A stretch of DNA of 64,000 nt from Paragorgia papillata (GCA_035771165.1 JAWNZC010000311.1:3002001-3066000); one strand, 5' to 3'; shown: positions 24,352 through 34,698, numbered from the stretch's first letter. The notes: generated by a model from the sequence alone, not told the origin. Translations and numbers: made by a program.

Positions 24352-24874
24352 GATTCCCATGGTGCGATTTTTTAGTAAAAAGTTTAGCGATTATTGCGTC
24401 TTTTTCTCCCATCATATCATCAATGATAAATAGATTTCTTGTTTGGGGGTTAATGCTATCCAACATCGATTGGGGCAAACCTTGGACAAACTGAATCCCT
24501 GGAATTAGTGATTCTATTTCAGCAAATGTATCTTGATACTCGGAATAAAAATACACGATGTTTTCCGGAGGTGGGTCGATCATGATCTTAGCATAAACCA
24601 ATAACTGTTTGACAAAAGTTGTTTTCCCACTTTTGGTGCCTCCAGAGACCAAGAGTCCAAACGGATGTGTAAGTTGTATCGAGTACGTTTTTTGACTCTC
24701 AGGGGTGAATGTAGTTGTCATAGCAGTAAATGGGGCAGATGTTGTTACCCTATCACTGATAGACCTTTTATGATGAAAAGATCTCATATGGCGTAGACGA
24801 TTACTTGATGTGGCGAATGATTTTTCGCAGACTTCACAAACGTAAGACATGTTCACCCGGGGACTGTCAATCAT
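24308..24874 (-). pseudogene. C2H2 zinc finger-A32-type packaging ATPase, right-arm copy, C-terminally truncated
   Basis: Starts at 24874 (or at the second Met, 24850) with the same C2H2 finger, then Walker A GGTKSGKTT, Walker B NLFIIDDMMGE and the sensor-like strand SVIYIVQNLF. The true C terminus (the last third in A32-type enzymes) is lost where the palindrome turns round, and the last residue before the stop comes from the other arm. The zinc finger-ATPase fusion is unusual compared with the finger-less ATPase of the neighbouring 20-kb element. Confidence 0.8.
24314..24423. other. Asymmetric centre of the palindrome
   Basis: About 110 bp present only once. Read on the minus strand it continues the ATPase gene past Walker B (DDMMGEKDAIIAKLF, then VIYIVQNLF) before running into the opposite arm. 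The inversion therefore occurred inside the ATPase gene and left a single-copy spacer. Confidence 0.8.
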
Positions 24875-24909
24875 AAACTGATGTCACTCTTTCACGCAAC
24901 TGCTTTTAT

Positions 24910-25141
24910 AAGATTGAATCATCGAATCCTAAGATTGAATCATTGAATCCTAAGATTAAATCATTGAATCCTAAGATTGAATCATTGAATCCTAAGATTG
25001 AATCACTGAATCCTAAGATTGAATCATTGAATCCTAAGATTGAATCATTGAATCCTAAGATTGAATCATTGAATCCTAAGATTGAATCATTGAATCCTAA
25101 GATTGAATCATTGAATCCTAAGATTGAATCATTGAATCTCA
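24910..25141 (-). repeat. 21-bp tandem repeat array, right arm
   Basis: Mirror copy of the array at 23597-23827, the same length, with two extra private variants (taagattaaatcatt near 24955 and gaatcatcgaatcc near 24920). Confidence 0.9.
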
Positions 25142-25258
25142 CCTCCTATCCCTCACACCAGAATAACACAAATGAATAGTGTTTATAAAAAATGTATAAT
25201 TTCAGTTTCCTATTTACAAACATACACAAAAGTTTAAAATTATTTACAAACACACAAG

Positions 25259-28200
25259 TTAAAATCCGTAAGGTAAAGTATCAAAGTTATTTACAAGCAC
25301 ACGTTTATTGTATACGATCCTATAATCCTTAGTTTCACTCCTAGTTATCACATTCTTATCTTTCGTATCTCGTACTATTTTAAAAGGAATATTTACACTT
25401 ATTCTCTGCACACCTATGCCTCTCACCATATTACTCATTACGTCGAGATTAACATCTTGCTGGGTTCTATAATTGAGAGTGATACCTCGCACTTTACACA
25501 CTGTTTTACCGGTGTTTAATTTATAACTATAGTTCTTAGGACCTCCAGACACAAAGGTCGTGATATGGTTACCATCTAGCTCATCTGTGAGCTCTCCGAG
25601 GTAGGATCCGGTAGGTGGTTCCCATTCGCCTTCCTTTGACACGTAGATCACAGAATCTGTGTCAAAGTAGAGCACACGGTGGTCGAGTTGCTCGAGGACA
25701 CCGTAGAGCTTCAGACGGGCGTGAGCAGTGGTAAAGGCCGCGATGACGACGTTGGTCTTCTCGCTGGTCAGCACGAAATCGTCTGTGAGCTCGTAATGTA
25801 CTTCAATCAGTTCGTCGTTGATGAAGTTTGCATCTGTGACGTTGACTTTGTCGCACGAGAGCAAATCAAAGTATACGGATGGATCCGAGACGATCTTAAC
25901 CTTAGTCATGTTGGGCCGCTGTGCGAACTTACCTATAGTAATATAAAAAGAAAAAACGAAAAAACATTAGCCTATATGTGTAAACAAATGCATTACGTCT
26001 CCCCCAGGCCCCCCACTCACTCCTCCATTCACATTTAATCCATTATATTTTGTTCTACTTACCCCAAAAAGAATTCAACATCAGCTTTGCCAGCGCCCTC
26101 AGACCAGGATTCTTGACAATATGATTCGGATCCAGCTGAATCCCTTCGTTAGCAGCGTAGTCGGCTATGTACTGTGCCTTCTTCTCGTCTGTGTCGCAAT
26201 CTACCGGAAAACCACTGGCTTCTTGTTTGATTTTGAGGAACGTATCGACATATTCTTTGAACAGGCCGCCTGTATGTTCAGGAAAGTGCCAAACCTCATC
26301 GATCTTGACCAAACGGTACCCCATCTCCAACGCTTTCTGCAGCTCCAAGGTGACCCACGTTCCATGCAATGCTCTGTCGACGTCGAGGTGGTCACAGGGT
26401 TCTTGCTGAAGGATGTCGGCGCAGGTGCGACAGAGCGGAAACATCAATTTTCCTTGGGTACGATACGGTAGGACGGGATGGTAGAGACCACGAGGAGGCA
26501 GAACGGAACATTTCACCAGACCAAAGTATTCGTCAATAGGTTGAAAGTTCTCAGTGATGATTTCGGGGTGACCAATGGGGTATTCACCGTATTTATTGCA
26601 CCACGGGTACAGGCTACAGAAATCCACGTATTGGATTTTCTCGTCAGGCTGGGCTTCGTAGAAGAGACGCGTCGCGTTCGTTCTCCCGCCGAAGAAACCT
26701 TCTCTCGGTTGCAGGGGCTCGGAGATCTCGAAGCGTTCAAAGAAGGTCTTCATCTCAGGATCTGTCTCGAGTTGGCGATCAATGTCGCAGGTCCATATTT
26801 CGACGACGTTGTACCCATTATCCTTCAAAAACTGCGTTTTTTCGAGGGTTCGTTGTCGAAGGTCGTGCATCGTTAGTTGGTTGACTGGGTTGACCGTGTC
26901 TCTGGCGTAGCAGCGTTCACATCCATGCCACAGGCAGCCCTGTATCTCCCATACGGCGTTCGTTTCGGCGTTGAACCCGTCTACGAGATATTTTCCAATC
27001 CGTTGTTCTCCATGATTGCGAGCGTGACGGATGGCGATGTCGTCTCGAAGGGCAATCCAGGTTAACATCTTGAGCGCAATGACGGACTGTTTATGCTCTG
27101 GTCTGTAGCCTTGAGGTGGAATGATGGCAATGGAGTTCTCACGCAGGAACGTTTTACGGAAAACAAGATTACACGCAGAAGCGATAGTGAGACATTGGGC
27201 AAAGGGATCTACATCAGTTACACCATGGAAAAGTTCGCGGAACTCGAGACAACAACGGCGTAAAATGTCAACATCCGATTGGCAATAACGTAGGATTTCC
27301 TCTTGAAAGTCGAAGACGTAGTCTTGGTTCTGAAGATCGTTGTACCATGCATGAAATTTCTCGCGATCACCGGGACTCATACCATCAGGATCGAAGTACA
27401 TCTCATCGGGTAAAGGACCAACGTAGTCCTGGTTTTCGGCACTGTTAAAAAAGTGAGGAAAGTATCCTTTCTGGAGCTCGGTAATACCAAACGTCTTGGG
27501 AAAATCAGCTAAGCGCATTGGAATGAAGCAGAGCGAGTCGATGAACTTAATTTTCAATTCTGGCACGAAGAGAGAAAGGATCTTGGCACCGCGAGTAATC
27601 ACCTCAGGAGTAATACCGTTTTTATAGAGGTACTGCAGGATAAAGTAACCATCATACGCTTGAAAATTGTGGGCGATGAAGGTGGTATTGGCGTTCTCGA
27701 TCTGAAAGACCCACTCGCAGAATTCGTCTTTGGTATTGGGCCCAGAAAACACGAACTCATCACCGCTTTCGTTCTGAACTACACAGAGATTTGGAATGTG
27801 TTGACCATCGTCTTGCGTACATTCGAAGTCGAAAAACATCAAGTTTTGCTCTCGCTCGACAGTATCGTCGACGTCGTTGTCCACAGCTACATCGTCGTCA
27901 AGAAACTCGTTACTGGTGTTTTCTCGGGCAGTTCGTGGTTTTCTTTTTTCGATCGGTTGCATATAGCACTGGCGGTTCTCTGGTTTGACGTATTTTTGGC
28001 ATACGGTGCAACGAACAAGGCCGCAGTGATGGTCGTGGATGCTGGCTCGGGTGACGACGCGTTGACATTTCTGGCACTTGGTCAGTGAAGAACAGAGAGG
28101 TTTTTGTTGTCCAACGGATGCCTTGTGGCGGGCGAAGCATTCGTCGCTTTTAAAAAACCGATTGCAGTCTTTGCAGTATTTCCACTTGACGACAGGACAG

Positions 28201-29565
28201 TTCTGTATATGACACAACTTGCACAAGTCTCCACACGGATGGTCTGTTATCTTGTCGTATCCTTTCTTGCACGTATGGCAGTACTGTTTCCTGGCGAGGA
28301 AGGCTGGCATACTCGTAATGACATCGTAGTGGTTGTCATGGTGGTAGAGATACAGGTGTTTGTCAGCTTCGGGACCGGAATAAATCAGAGCGTTCAAGTG
28401 TTCCTTGGAAACCACGTTGATCTCGTATCCAGGGAGGACAGCCTGGAACTTCTTGATCTCCTCGATACCACAGGGACCCAGGGGGACACCAGCAGTCTCG
28501 TGGAGTTCGCGGGTCAAACGATCTAGCAGTGTTCCTGAATGGCTAGTGATACTTTTGTATTGTGGGTCTTTGTCAATTTTTGCTTTTGCAACCACGATGG
28601 CTCTCGCACAACAAAGTTCGTCTTTGTTTCTAATTTGCAGAAGGCACCGTTTCTTGTTCAGGTAGCTCTGGAGATTAACTACATCGCGCCTTTTTCCTGC
28701 CCCACCGTGAGGCATTTCGACGTGGACAACGTTAACGTTGACCGATTCGTCCAAGGTAAATTGCGTGTTGGACTGCACGACGCGTTCCACGGCGGCCAGG
28801 AATTTTTCAGGGGTCAGCTGATCTCGTTGAAGGAAAGGTAAAGAAATGGGACGGTCTAACTGTTGGGAGTTTAAGATGAGGCGGACTTGATCATGTGGGG
28901 ACATATCGGAGGTTAACCGATCAAATAAGTGCTTAAAAGCACTGTTCAACACACTACTAACGTTAGAAACTCCATGAATATTTAAAGGTAAAAACTGAAC
29001 AGTATAGTCTGTACCTGTGGTTTTGAATTTCCGGACGTTCACTTGTTTCACAGACTTGATGGTGAAATAATCCTCGGGTTTTAGGCGTTTAGGGGAAGAC
29101 TCGGTATCATCACCCCGCCTTCGTTTGCTACCTTCTCCCATTTGGTTTTCCATTGGTTCAGGGATCTCGGGTTGTTCAGCGTCTTCAGTCGCTTCCTCGT
29201 CTGGACACAAGAACTCATCGTTGTTCCAATCCTCGTTGAATTGGCGCCGTTCTTCGTCGGCCCAGTTAGCCATCAAATCCGGTACAACATCTGCTGGCGT
29301 CTCAATCTCTCGTTGGATATCTTCGGCCATGGCGTTGGTCCAAAACACGATCCTCTGTTGTAAAGCAGCCCGTTTTTGCTCCTCAGTAAACACGAACGAT
29401 TGCTCCAAAAGCTCAAGAGCACTCTCAGTCTCACAAGACTTGATGAGATCAACAATATCAATCTAGAAACATAAGAGGGAATTTCGTAAACACAAATTCT
29501 AGAGTTTTATTCAATGACTAAACGTTTCATAAATGCTTAATAGATCAACTTACTGTTTGAGACAT
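25259..29565 (-). CDS. Protein-primed-type DNA polymerase B with two introns (Polinton-like), complete copy
   Basis: Three exons: 29565-29554, 29462-26063 and 25932-25259, with introns of 91 and 130 bp that start gtaagt and end ctag/atag. The total is 4086 nt, 1361 residues, an exact multiple of three. Order of features: short leader; acidic region with a basic KR..KRLKPED patch; a Cys-containing KDELCCARA box (about 282) and an HYDVI box (about 377); Cys/His zinc clusters (about 390-490); exonuclease motifs FDFECTQD (545) and HNFQAYDGYF (600); palm motif A VDFCSLYP (950); motif B LNSFWGK spanning the second intron; and motif C YFDTDSV in exon 3 (25650-25685). This matches the DNA_pol_B_2 family of Mavericks and related viruses. 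All catalytic boxes are present, so the copy may encode an active enzyme. Spliceosomal introns are a notable oddity. Confidence 0.9.
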
Positions 29566-30169
29566 CTTGATCACAGCCAAGAATCCAATAAAACTTTCCA
29601 ATCACTTTCCAAAACACGCCAAAACACTTTCGATAATACTCGGACGAGAACAGAGTTCGAATGAGACGAAGCGACGCTGTACATTCTCTATGGTTACAAG
29701 TCCGCTTGCCTGAACGTGTCTCATTGTTTTATTTGTTAATGACCTTTTAATCACCTCCTAATGAGATTTTACACATGGCTTATGCAAATACCAACTAATA
29801 TAATATTCATGATATACTATTAATTTAAGTCTATACGTTATCTCTGCCAATTCAGACATTTAGACTGTTCAAAACTGTCTCTATTTCTCCAGACAAGGTT
29901 TCAGATAAAAAATATAAAGTGTCTCTATTAATTTCTCTTTAGTTCCTTGTAAAGAACGTCTATTTTGTTAAAGTTTACTGTACGCATGCTCTGTACGTCT
30001 ATGTGTCCCACAACTATCGACTATCATTTAGGCTATGTGTATAAATCAAACGGTAATTACTAATACTTATAAGGAAGAAAGTGGGATGCCTTTTGATAAT
30101 GACGTAACTTCGGAAATCAGTCGGAGAGCTATCGAATATAACGTAGTGAAAACCAGGGGGTTGGATAAA

Positions 30170-30335
30170 AGCTAGGGTTGGGGGGAAAACAAGTTAGGGT
30201 TAGGAAGTCCCAAAGGAACCTGAGAAATAATGATGTACGCATAAATAATGGATTAGGGTTTGGAGGTCCCAAAGGAGCCTGAGACATAATGACGTAATCA
30301 GATTAGGGTTAGACTGTCCCAAAGGAGCATGAGAA
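30170..30335 (-). repeat. Imperfect tandem repeats near the right outer end of the palindrome
   Basis: Mirror of 19013-19175: 'gtcccaaaggag(c/a)' and 'ttagggtt' units. Confidence 0.6.
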
Positions 30336-30438
30336 TGAATAAATAATAAGTTGAATATTTAATGAGGCGGCATCCCTTTGAACTCCATATGGGGGGGTAT
30401 CACTACTGTGGCCACTCATTCTGTAAATAGTACATATA

Positions 30439-30717
30439 CAGTGTGTATCAAAAAAAACTGAACCCTTAGAAAACAACCTATTGTAGTAGTTTGAAAGCCC
30501 TAAAAGCACTGCGTTATAAATTAATCAGCACGTAAGTAAGTAAACGAAGCGAAAAAGCTTTTAAATACTTTCACCATGCATACACTTCAAGTTATCTTAA
30601 TTTCCCAGGTGTATAAGACCGTGTGTTTTACGCATCTGTGGGTTCAGCGAAGTGCTTAGGGCTTTCAAACTACTAAAATAGGTTGTTTTCTAAGGCTTCA
30701 GGTTTTTTTTATACACA

Positions 30718-30720
<3 letters not shown>
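30439..30720. mobile_element. Tc1/mariner-type MITE
   Basis: The ends 'cagtgtgtatcaaaaaaaac' and 'tttttttatacacactg' are inverted, with arms of about 70 bp (through 'aaaacaacctat ... gtagtttgaaagcccta'), and TA flanks both sides (30437-30438 and 30721-30722). This end sequence and TA duplication are typical of mariner-like MITEs. It sits 5 bp outside the right end of the palindrome. Confidence 0.75.

Positions 30721-30751
<31 letters not shown>
30720..30751. repeat. (TA)n microsatellite
   Basis: About 15 ta units, followed directly by a hammerhead-like remnant. Confidence 0.9.
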
Positions 30752-30755
<4 letters not shown>

Positions 30756-30795
30756 AAAGAAGGGGCTAGATCCCGAAACGTTGTGAACTGAATTG
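30752..30795 (+). other. Hammerhead-ribozyme-like remnant
   Basis: 'ctaaaga', then a ggg/ccc stem, then 'gaaacgtt' follows the order of a type I hammerhead (CTGANGA, helix II, GAAA, NUH), but the invariant G of the first box is A and helix I is weak. It lies next to (TA)n, as the better-formed ribozymes near 58.7 and 62.7 kb do. Probably an inactive relic of a Penelope-like or retrozyme-like 3' end. Confidence 0.3.
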
Positions 30796-31033
30796 AAGAT
30801 TAAATAAAGTTCCTCTTGAAAATTTATATATATAGCGTTGAATCCATTTATTGCAATTTATGTCTTACGATTTTTCTTTACTATATTACTGAATCAGGGT
30901 GGTGATTGGGGGGATGGGGGTTAGAAAAGTTTCAAGTGATATTTGGGGGAGGGGCCAATGGAAGTTTTCTTTGATCCTTTAAGAGGGTCACAAAAGTTTT
31001 TAACCCCTATTTTCCCCATTTGCTTCCATAAAT

Positions 31034-31137
31034 AATGACCACTCCTTTACATCTAGCCAATGAAATATTTAGTTGAATTGATCTAGCAATGTATGTCCTC
31101 ACAGATTACTGTAAGATCAATATACTATGGTGGTAGA
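31034..31137 (+). repeat. Dispersed repeat, second copy of 3620-3770
   Basis: Direct, diverged copy; see the entry at 3620. Confidence 0.55.
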
Positions 31138-31159
31138 AGAATTAGAATATTTTTCAGTG

Positions 31160-31480
31160 AAAGTCCCACTCTAGTCTAGGACCTGGCTTGGACTTGTATG
31201 CACATAATTTAGGAGAGGATAACTCAACTGTTATAGGTTAATATGACCCCAAGGAACAACTTGGGATGTGTGCCAACATCTCTATCCGCGGCGAACAGCC
31301 CGAAAATGATCACGGCCTTTTTCACCGGAAGTACTACTTCCGACATAGCTGTATCTTCTAAACCGTTGGATCTACAGATTTTCTGAGGTGCTCAAAATGT
31401 TCAGAATGACCATGTTGAGGGTAATCATAGGAGAGTGAAAAATCTCTAATTTGATATTTTCCGAGAAAATTGCTAAAAAT
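31160..31480. repeat. Outer inverted repeat flanking the 20-kb Polinton, left copy
   Basis: The inverted partner lies at 52735-53035. Shared blocks include 'acctggcttggacttgta', 'ggagaggataactcaac', 'caaggaacaacttgg', 'ctgtatcttctaaaccg' and 'caacatggtcat' in inverse orientation. Divergence is clear, so this repeat is older than the Polinton insertion. Confidence 0.7.
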
Positions 31481-31489
31481 CGTTAGGGC

Positions 31490-32640
31490 AACTTCTCACC
31501 ATACAAATATCTACATATTGGAATTGCCATATATTTATCAACTTAAACTTTGCGCACTTAGAGAACAGTTAGAACATTTGTGTTATTTACTAGAGTCGAA
31601 CTGACAATTTGGAATTCGATCAAGGCATTTTTTAAAAAGAAATAAATCGAGCATTTAATCACTATTATCAATGGAATGTTAACTTAAATTATCAAATTCA
31701 TTAATAATTCATGACGAAAATTCAAAAGAAATTAATGTTTAATCAGCATCTTTAAATACGGATAAAACATTGATTAAAAAAACATCAATGTTTTATCAAA
31801 GTTAATAGGCACTAGTGGCTCAAATTCAGCTTTTTCTGAGTTAAAACGATCTTATTTAACCTTTTCTACGACTCTTAAACAAAGTGTTCATCATTTACAC
31901 TTTGAATTTGATAAGTAAGTTAAAATATTCGCGTCCGATCTTTATGGGCATCTACAATGGCTCGCCTTCGGCTCGTAAAATGCCCATATAGATCGGCCGC
32001 TCATATATTAACTATTACATAAAAAATAAAGAACAAAGCTTATTACTTTAGTAGGCAGCAGTATCTAGAGAGCTTAGACATTTCAAAGATCAGCAGGAAA
32101 ATTTCCCAACAGCCTACAATACAACTTTTAAAACAACATTAGTACTGTTTTCCCATAGAATTGTAATATATATTGCAAATTATTGAAATAATAACACAAC
32201 TTGAGCTCTAATTGTTGCCAAGTATAGGTAACTGTCTGTCGTCAGGAAGATGCTTCTGAAATGGCATTTCCTGTATTTTGAGAGCAGATTTAAGAGATTT
32301 CTGAAGTTTATAAAATAACAATTAATTATATATCTTTGCTCTAGAAAGGGCTCTCGATCGCCAATTAGCAGGAACTAAACAGATTGTACCACTCAACAGA
32401 AAATTTTAATTTACCTTCTTCAGTTAACGCACGCCTTGGAATCCGAAGAAAAAAAGAAGAAAGATTGGATGTTTCTTTGAGCCATCACACGTGTATATTA
32501 GAGGGGCTGAGGCCCCCACTTCAGAATTTCAGGGTGGCTGCAGCCCCCCATCCCCGAACTTCCTACGCCGGTGGCAATATGATATCTTAGGATGCCGCAT
32601 CGCGTCGCCGAAATCCCACAATCAATGCAATCCCATTTGG
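31490..32640. other. No gene supported
   Basis: AT-rich sequence with a 'cggctcg'-type palindrome at about 31935-32010 (cgatctttatgggcat / atgcccatatagatcg) and an 'attaataattcatgacgaaa' repeat at about 31700. The ORFs at 32384-32724 are short and unrecognised. Confidence 0.4.
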
Positions 32641-32652
32641 ATGTGCCACGTA

Positions 32653-32870
32653 AGTAGTGTCAAAAGGCCGATCCTGGGACATTTTCTAAAATATTTTAAA
32701 ATGCTGTTCGCAACCCCCTCCTGAATTTTTTGACTTCCGATCCTGGGACATTTCCAAAATGGTCGCCAAGTTTTTGGGTTTGGGTTTGACTTCCGGTTGC
32801 TCTAAAATTTTTGACTTCCGATCCTGGGACATTTTAAAGATGGCTGCCAAATTTTTGGGATTGGGGTTTG
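32653..32870 (+). repeat. Left terminal inverted repeat of the Polinton
   Basis: Begins 'agtagtgtcaaaaggccgat'. The core motif 'gatcctgggacattt' occurs three times, spaced by 'gacttcc', and 'gccaa(g/a)tttttggg' motifs follow. Matches the inverted 52484-52700. Degenerate 'atggctgccaagtttttggg' copies continue to about 32960 outside the TIR proper. Confidence 0.92.
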
Positions 32871-33009
32871 TAAAGGGTTCTTGGAATTTTTTTTTAAAAT
32901 GGCTGCCAAGTTTTTGGGATTGGGGTTTTGCAAGATGGCCGCCAAGTTTTTGGGATTTTTTGGGATTGTGGGGGTTTTGCAAGATGACAAAGGTTTTAAA
33001 ATTAAATAA

Positions 33010-33210
33010 ATGAATAACAAACGGAGTAACCTATGTCCAGACAAAGAAGAATGTATGTGGGTGGGTTTTACAAAATATCCAGGTAAGCCACCAAATATTA
33101 TATACCATAACAAAAGTACAAATCCAAAAACAGTTTGCACTTATATACACCCCGGCGAAACAAAAGTCCAAATGTTAGTTAGAACAGGGGTGTATGACAC
33201 AGTTTTTTAA
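33010..33210 (+). CDS. Hypothetical 66-aa protein (Polinton ORF1)
   Basis: First gene inside the left TIR, with the start at 33010 in the element's typical box (aaataaATG). It has three Cys residues (LCPDKEECMW and KTVCTYIHPGE) and no membrane segment. No family is recognised. The downstream gap holds an A/T-rich hairpin (tattttttt-tgt-aaaaaaata) that may mark the transcript end. Confidence 0.5.
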   Translation: MNNKRSNLCPDKEECMWVGFTKYPGKPPNIIYHNKSTNPKTVCTYIHPGETKVQMLVRTGVYDTVF

Positions 33211-33249
33211 ATTGAACTATTTTTTTTGTAAAAAAATAAAAGAACAAGA

Positions 33250-33603
33250 ATGAACTCAAATAAAATTAATATAAATTTGGAAGAATTTAAAAACCAATAT
33301 TACGTATTGGTTGAAAATTCAAACATTCCCGAAATGAAGAAACTTTCAGAAAAAATAGTTGCTTTAATGTTTCAAGAAATTTTGGAAGACATTATTCCAT
33401 CAACAAGACTACGAGAAATGTACAGAATGTTGTCTAGCATATACTATGTTAGGAGTAATACTGAGCCTGATAGAGGATCTCGTCTATATCAAATTCTAAT
33501 CAATACAGAATGGAAAATAAGAGTAGCGATGGAGACAATGGAGAACCTATGCGAAGGAAGACTTAAAGAAGAAGAAGAAGCAGCAGAGTTAGCAGCAATT
33601 CCC

Positions 33604-33636
<33 letters not shown>

Positions 33637-33690
33637 GTTGAAGTTGATGATGACAACGAAGAAGAAGAAGAAGAAGAGTGCAAAAAATGA
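33250..33690 (+). CDS. Hypothetical 146-aa acidic-tailed protein
   Basis: The N-terminal 110 residues are helical and mixed-charge (begins MNSNKININLEEFKNQ). The C-terminal third is an Asp/Glu tract encoded by a gat/gaa simple repeat (33605-33675). Acidic tails of this kind occur in nucleic-acid-mimicking or histone-binding proteins, but no function can be assigned. The start at 33250 follows 'aaaaaataaaagaacaaga'. Confidence 0.6.
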
Positions 33691-33730
33691 ACTCTAAAAA
33701 CCATCCCAAAACATAAACAAAAAAAAATTT

Positions 33731-33760
33731 AAAATCTTTAACAAAAATGTTAAAAATTTT
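33731..33760 (+). terminator. 3'-end hairpin
   Basis: 'aaaatctttaaca' pairs with 'tgttaaaaatttt' around the loop aaaa (12 bp, one mismatch), between the acidic-tailed gene and the next start. Candidate transcript end signal by analogy with other gaps of the element. Confidence 0.45.
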
Positions 33761-33772
33761 GCAAGATAAATA

Positions 33773-34600
33773 ATGAGTTATTATTATGGATATGGTAGAC
33801 AGAGAAGATCATTTGAAGAGTTTGACATGGAGAAAAAAATCAAAGAAATTGAACGAAAGTTGAAAAACCTTTCCCTGACACCTGATGAAGAAAATTACAA
33901 AACTGTTTTTGACCTTAACATAACAAAAGCTGTCAAAACCTTTGAAACATACAGTGGAGAAAGAAGAATAACCCAAGCCCGAAGTGGAAACTCTGTTTTA
34001 TGGCAAGATGATAAAACCATTGCTCCAACATTTGGCTCAGATGCCATTGGTCCAGGTATAGATTACATTGAAAACACAGGAGGTAACTACATGTTATTTT
34101 GTAACACTGAAATGCAGTTTAACGATGTTTCTGTTTTTGTTGTTTGCACTGTTGTTGACACATCTGTTCCTGACGATTGGTGTTATCTTATTGGGAATGA
34201 TAATGGTAATTATGATAAATATCTTAGCTTTAAATCCTACTCTTACTCCAAATTAATAGTTGGTGGTGTAAGGCAAAGCACTAAAAAAACAGTAAACATT
34301 GTTGGCCCCCATAGCATCACCCACAAACACTTAATTTCCTGTCATTGGTTGGGAACTGGATCATGTGTGTACATAAATGCTAAAAAGTTGGCAGGATCAG
34401 ATTTTGTATCGGATTTAGCAGATATAGGTAGTCCATTTGGGTCTGTTTTTTTAAACAAAAGATTGTCTGGATCCCCATCAAATAGTACCCAACTAAAAGG
34501 AAAAATTTATGGGATTAAGATTGTTCATGGACCATTATTACCTCCTGAGATTGTAAAAATTAATAAGGATATGATGAAGGAATATGGAAACTTTATATGA
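33773..34600 (+). CDS. Spike-like protein with tail MSYYYGY and a LamG/ConA-like domain
   Basis: 275 residues. The first seven residues MSYYYGY are identical to those of the downstream collagen fibre. A short coiled coil follows (MEKKIKEIERKLKNL, about residues 20-35), then a beta-rich domain of about 220 residues. It ends with the pattern LKGKIYGIKIVHGPLLPPEIVKI, characteristic of LamG/concanavalin-like jelly rolls in which the last strand is followed by a helix. The best reading is a trimeric or dimeric surface adhesin anchored by its N-terminal tail. Start 33773 has the context aaataATG. Confidence 0.6.
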   Translation: MSYYYGYGRQRRSFEEFDMEKKIKEIERKLKNLSLTPDEENYKTVFDLNITKAVKTFETYSGERRITQARSGNSVLWQDDKTIAPTFGSDAIGPGIDYIENTGGNYMLFCNTEMQFNDVSVFVVCTVVDTSVPDDWCYLIGNDNGNYDKYLSFKSYSYSKLIVGGVRQSTKKTVNIVGPHSITHKHLISCHWLGTGSCVYINAKKLAGSDFVSDLADIGSPFGSVFLNKRLSGSPSNSTQLKGKIYGIKIVHGPLLPPEIVKINKDMMKEYGNFI

Positions 34601-34606
34601 AAAACT

Positions 34607-34672
34607 TGGTAAAAACTTGGTAAAACTTGGTAAAACTTGGTAAAACTTGGTAAAACTTGGTAAAACTTTTTA
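34607..34672 (+). promoter_or_regulatory. Tandem 'taaaacttgg' repeats before the fibre gene
   Basis: Six to seven copies of a 10-12 bp unit (taaaacttgg) occupy the gap between the two MSYYYGY genes. A shorter set lies at 38534-38588 before the ATPase gene. Their position suggests a promoter or factor-binding array. Function is not known. Confidence 0.5.
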
Positions 34673-34698
34673 AAAACTTTTTGAAACTAAAATAAACA

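Larger units (their letters stand above)
18915..30433. repeat. 11.5-kb palindrome (inverted dimer) of a Polinton-like element
   Basis: Positions in the left arm map to the right arm by a constant sum (about 49347 outside, 48736-48737 inside), so the arms are inverted copies of 5.4 and 6.0 kb around a roughly 110-bp spacer (24314-24423). The only large difference is 611 bp missing from the left arm. The two 1117-codon PolB frames differ at only about five residues, so the duplication is recent. Each arm holds, from outside in: a block of imperfect 60-70 bp repeats, an intron-bearing PolB gene, an array of 21-bp repeats and the start of a zinc-finger/ATPase gene. No capsid or integrase gene is present. 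Base composition of the coding part is clearly more GC-rich than that of the 32.6-52.7 kb element. Confidence 0.9.

Noticed and set aside
23594..25179. Long repetitive open frames (NDSILGF / NPKIESL repeats) over the 21-bp arrays
   Set aside because: All frames are open because the unit is a multiple of three. There is no start context and no conserved codon pattern beyond the repeat.
18915..30433. Palindrome as a pure assembly or missed-adapter artefact
   Set aside because: The arms differ by a 611-bp deletion, private repeat variants and several substitutions, and the centre is single copy. An artefact of one molecule would be identical. Collapse of two separate inverted loci is still possible and is listed as a check.
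32686..33140. Minus-strand ORFs over the left TIR
   Set aside because: They translate the TIR repeat 'ccaaaaacttggc' and have no start box.
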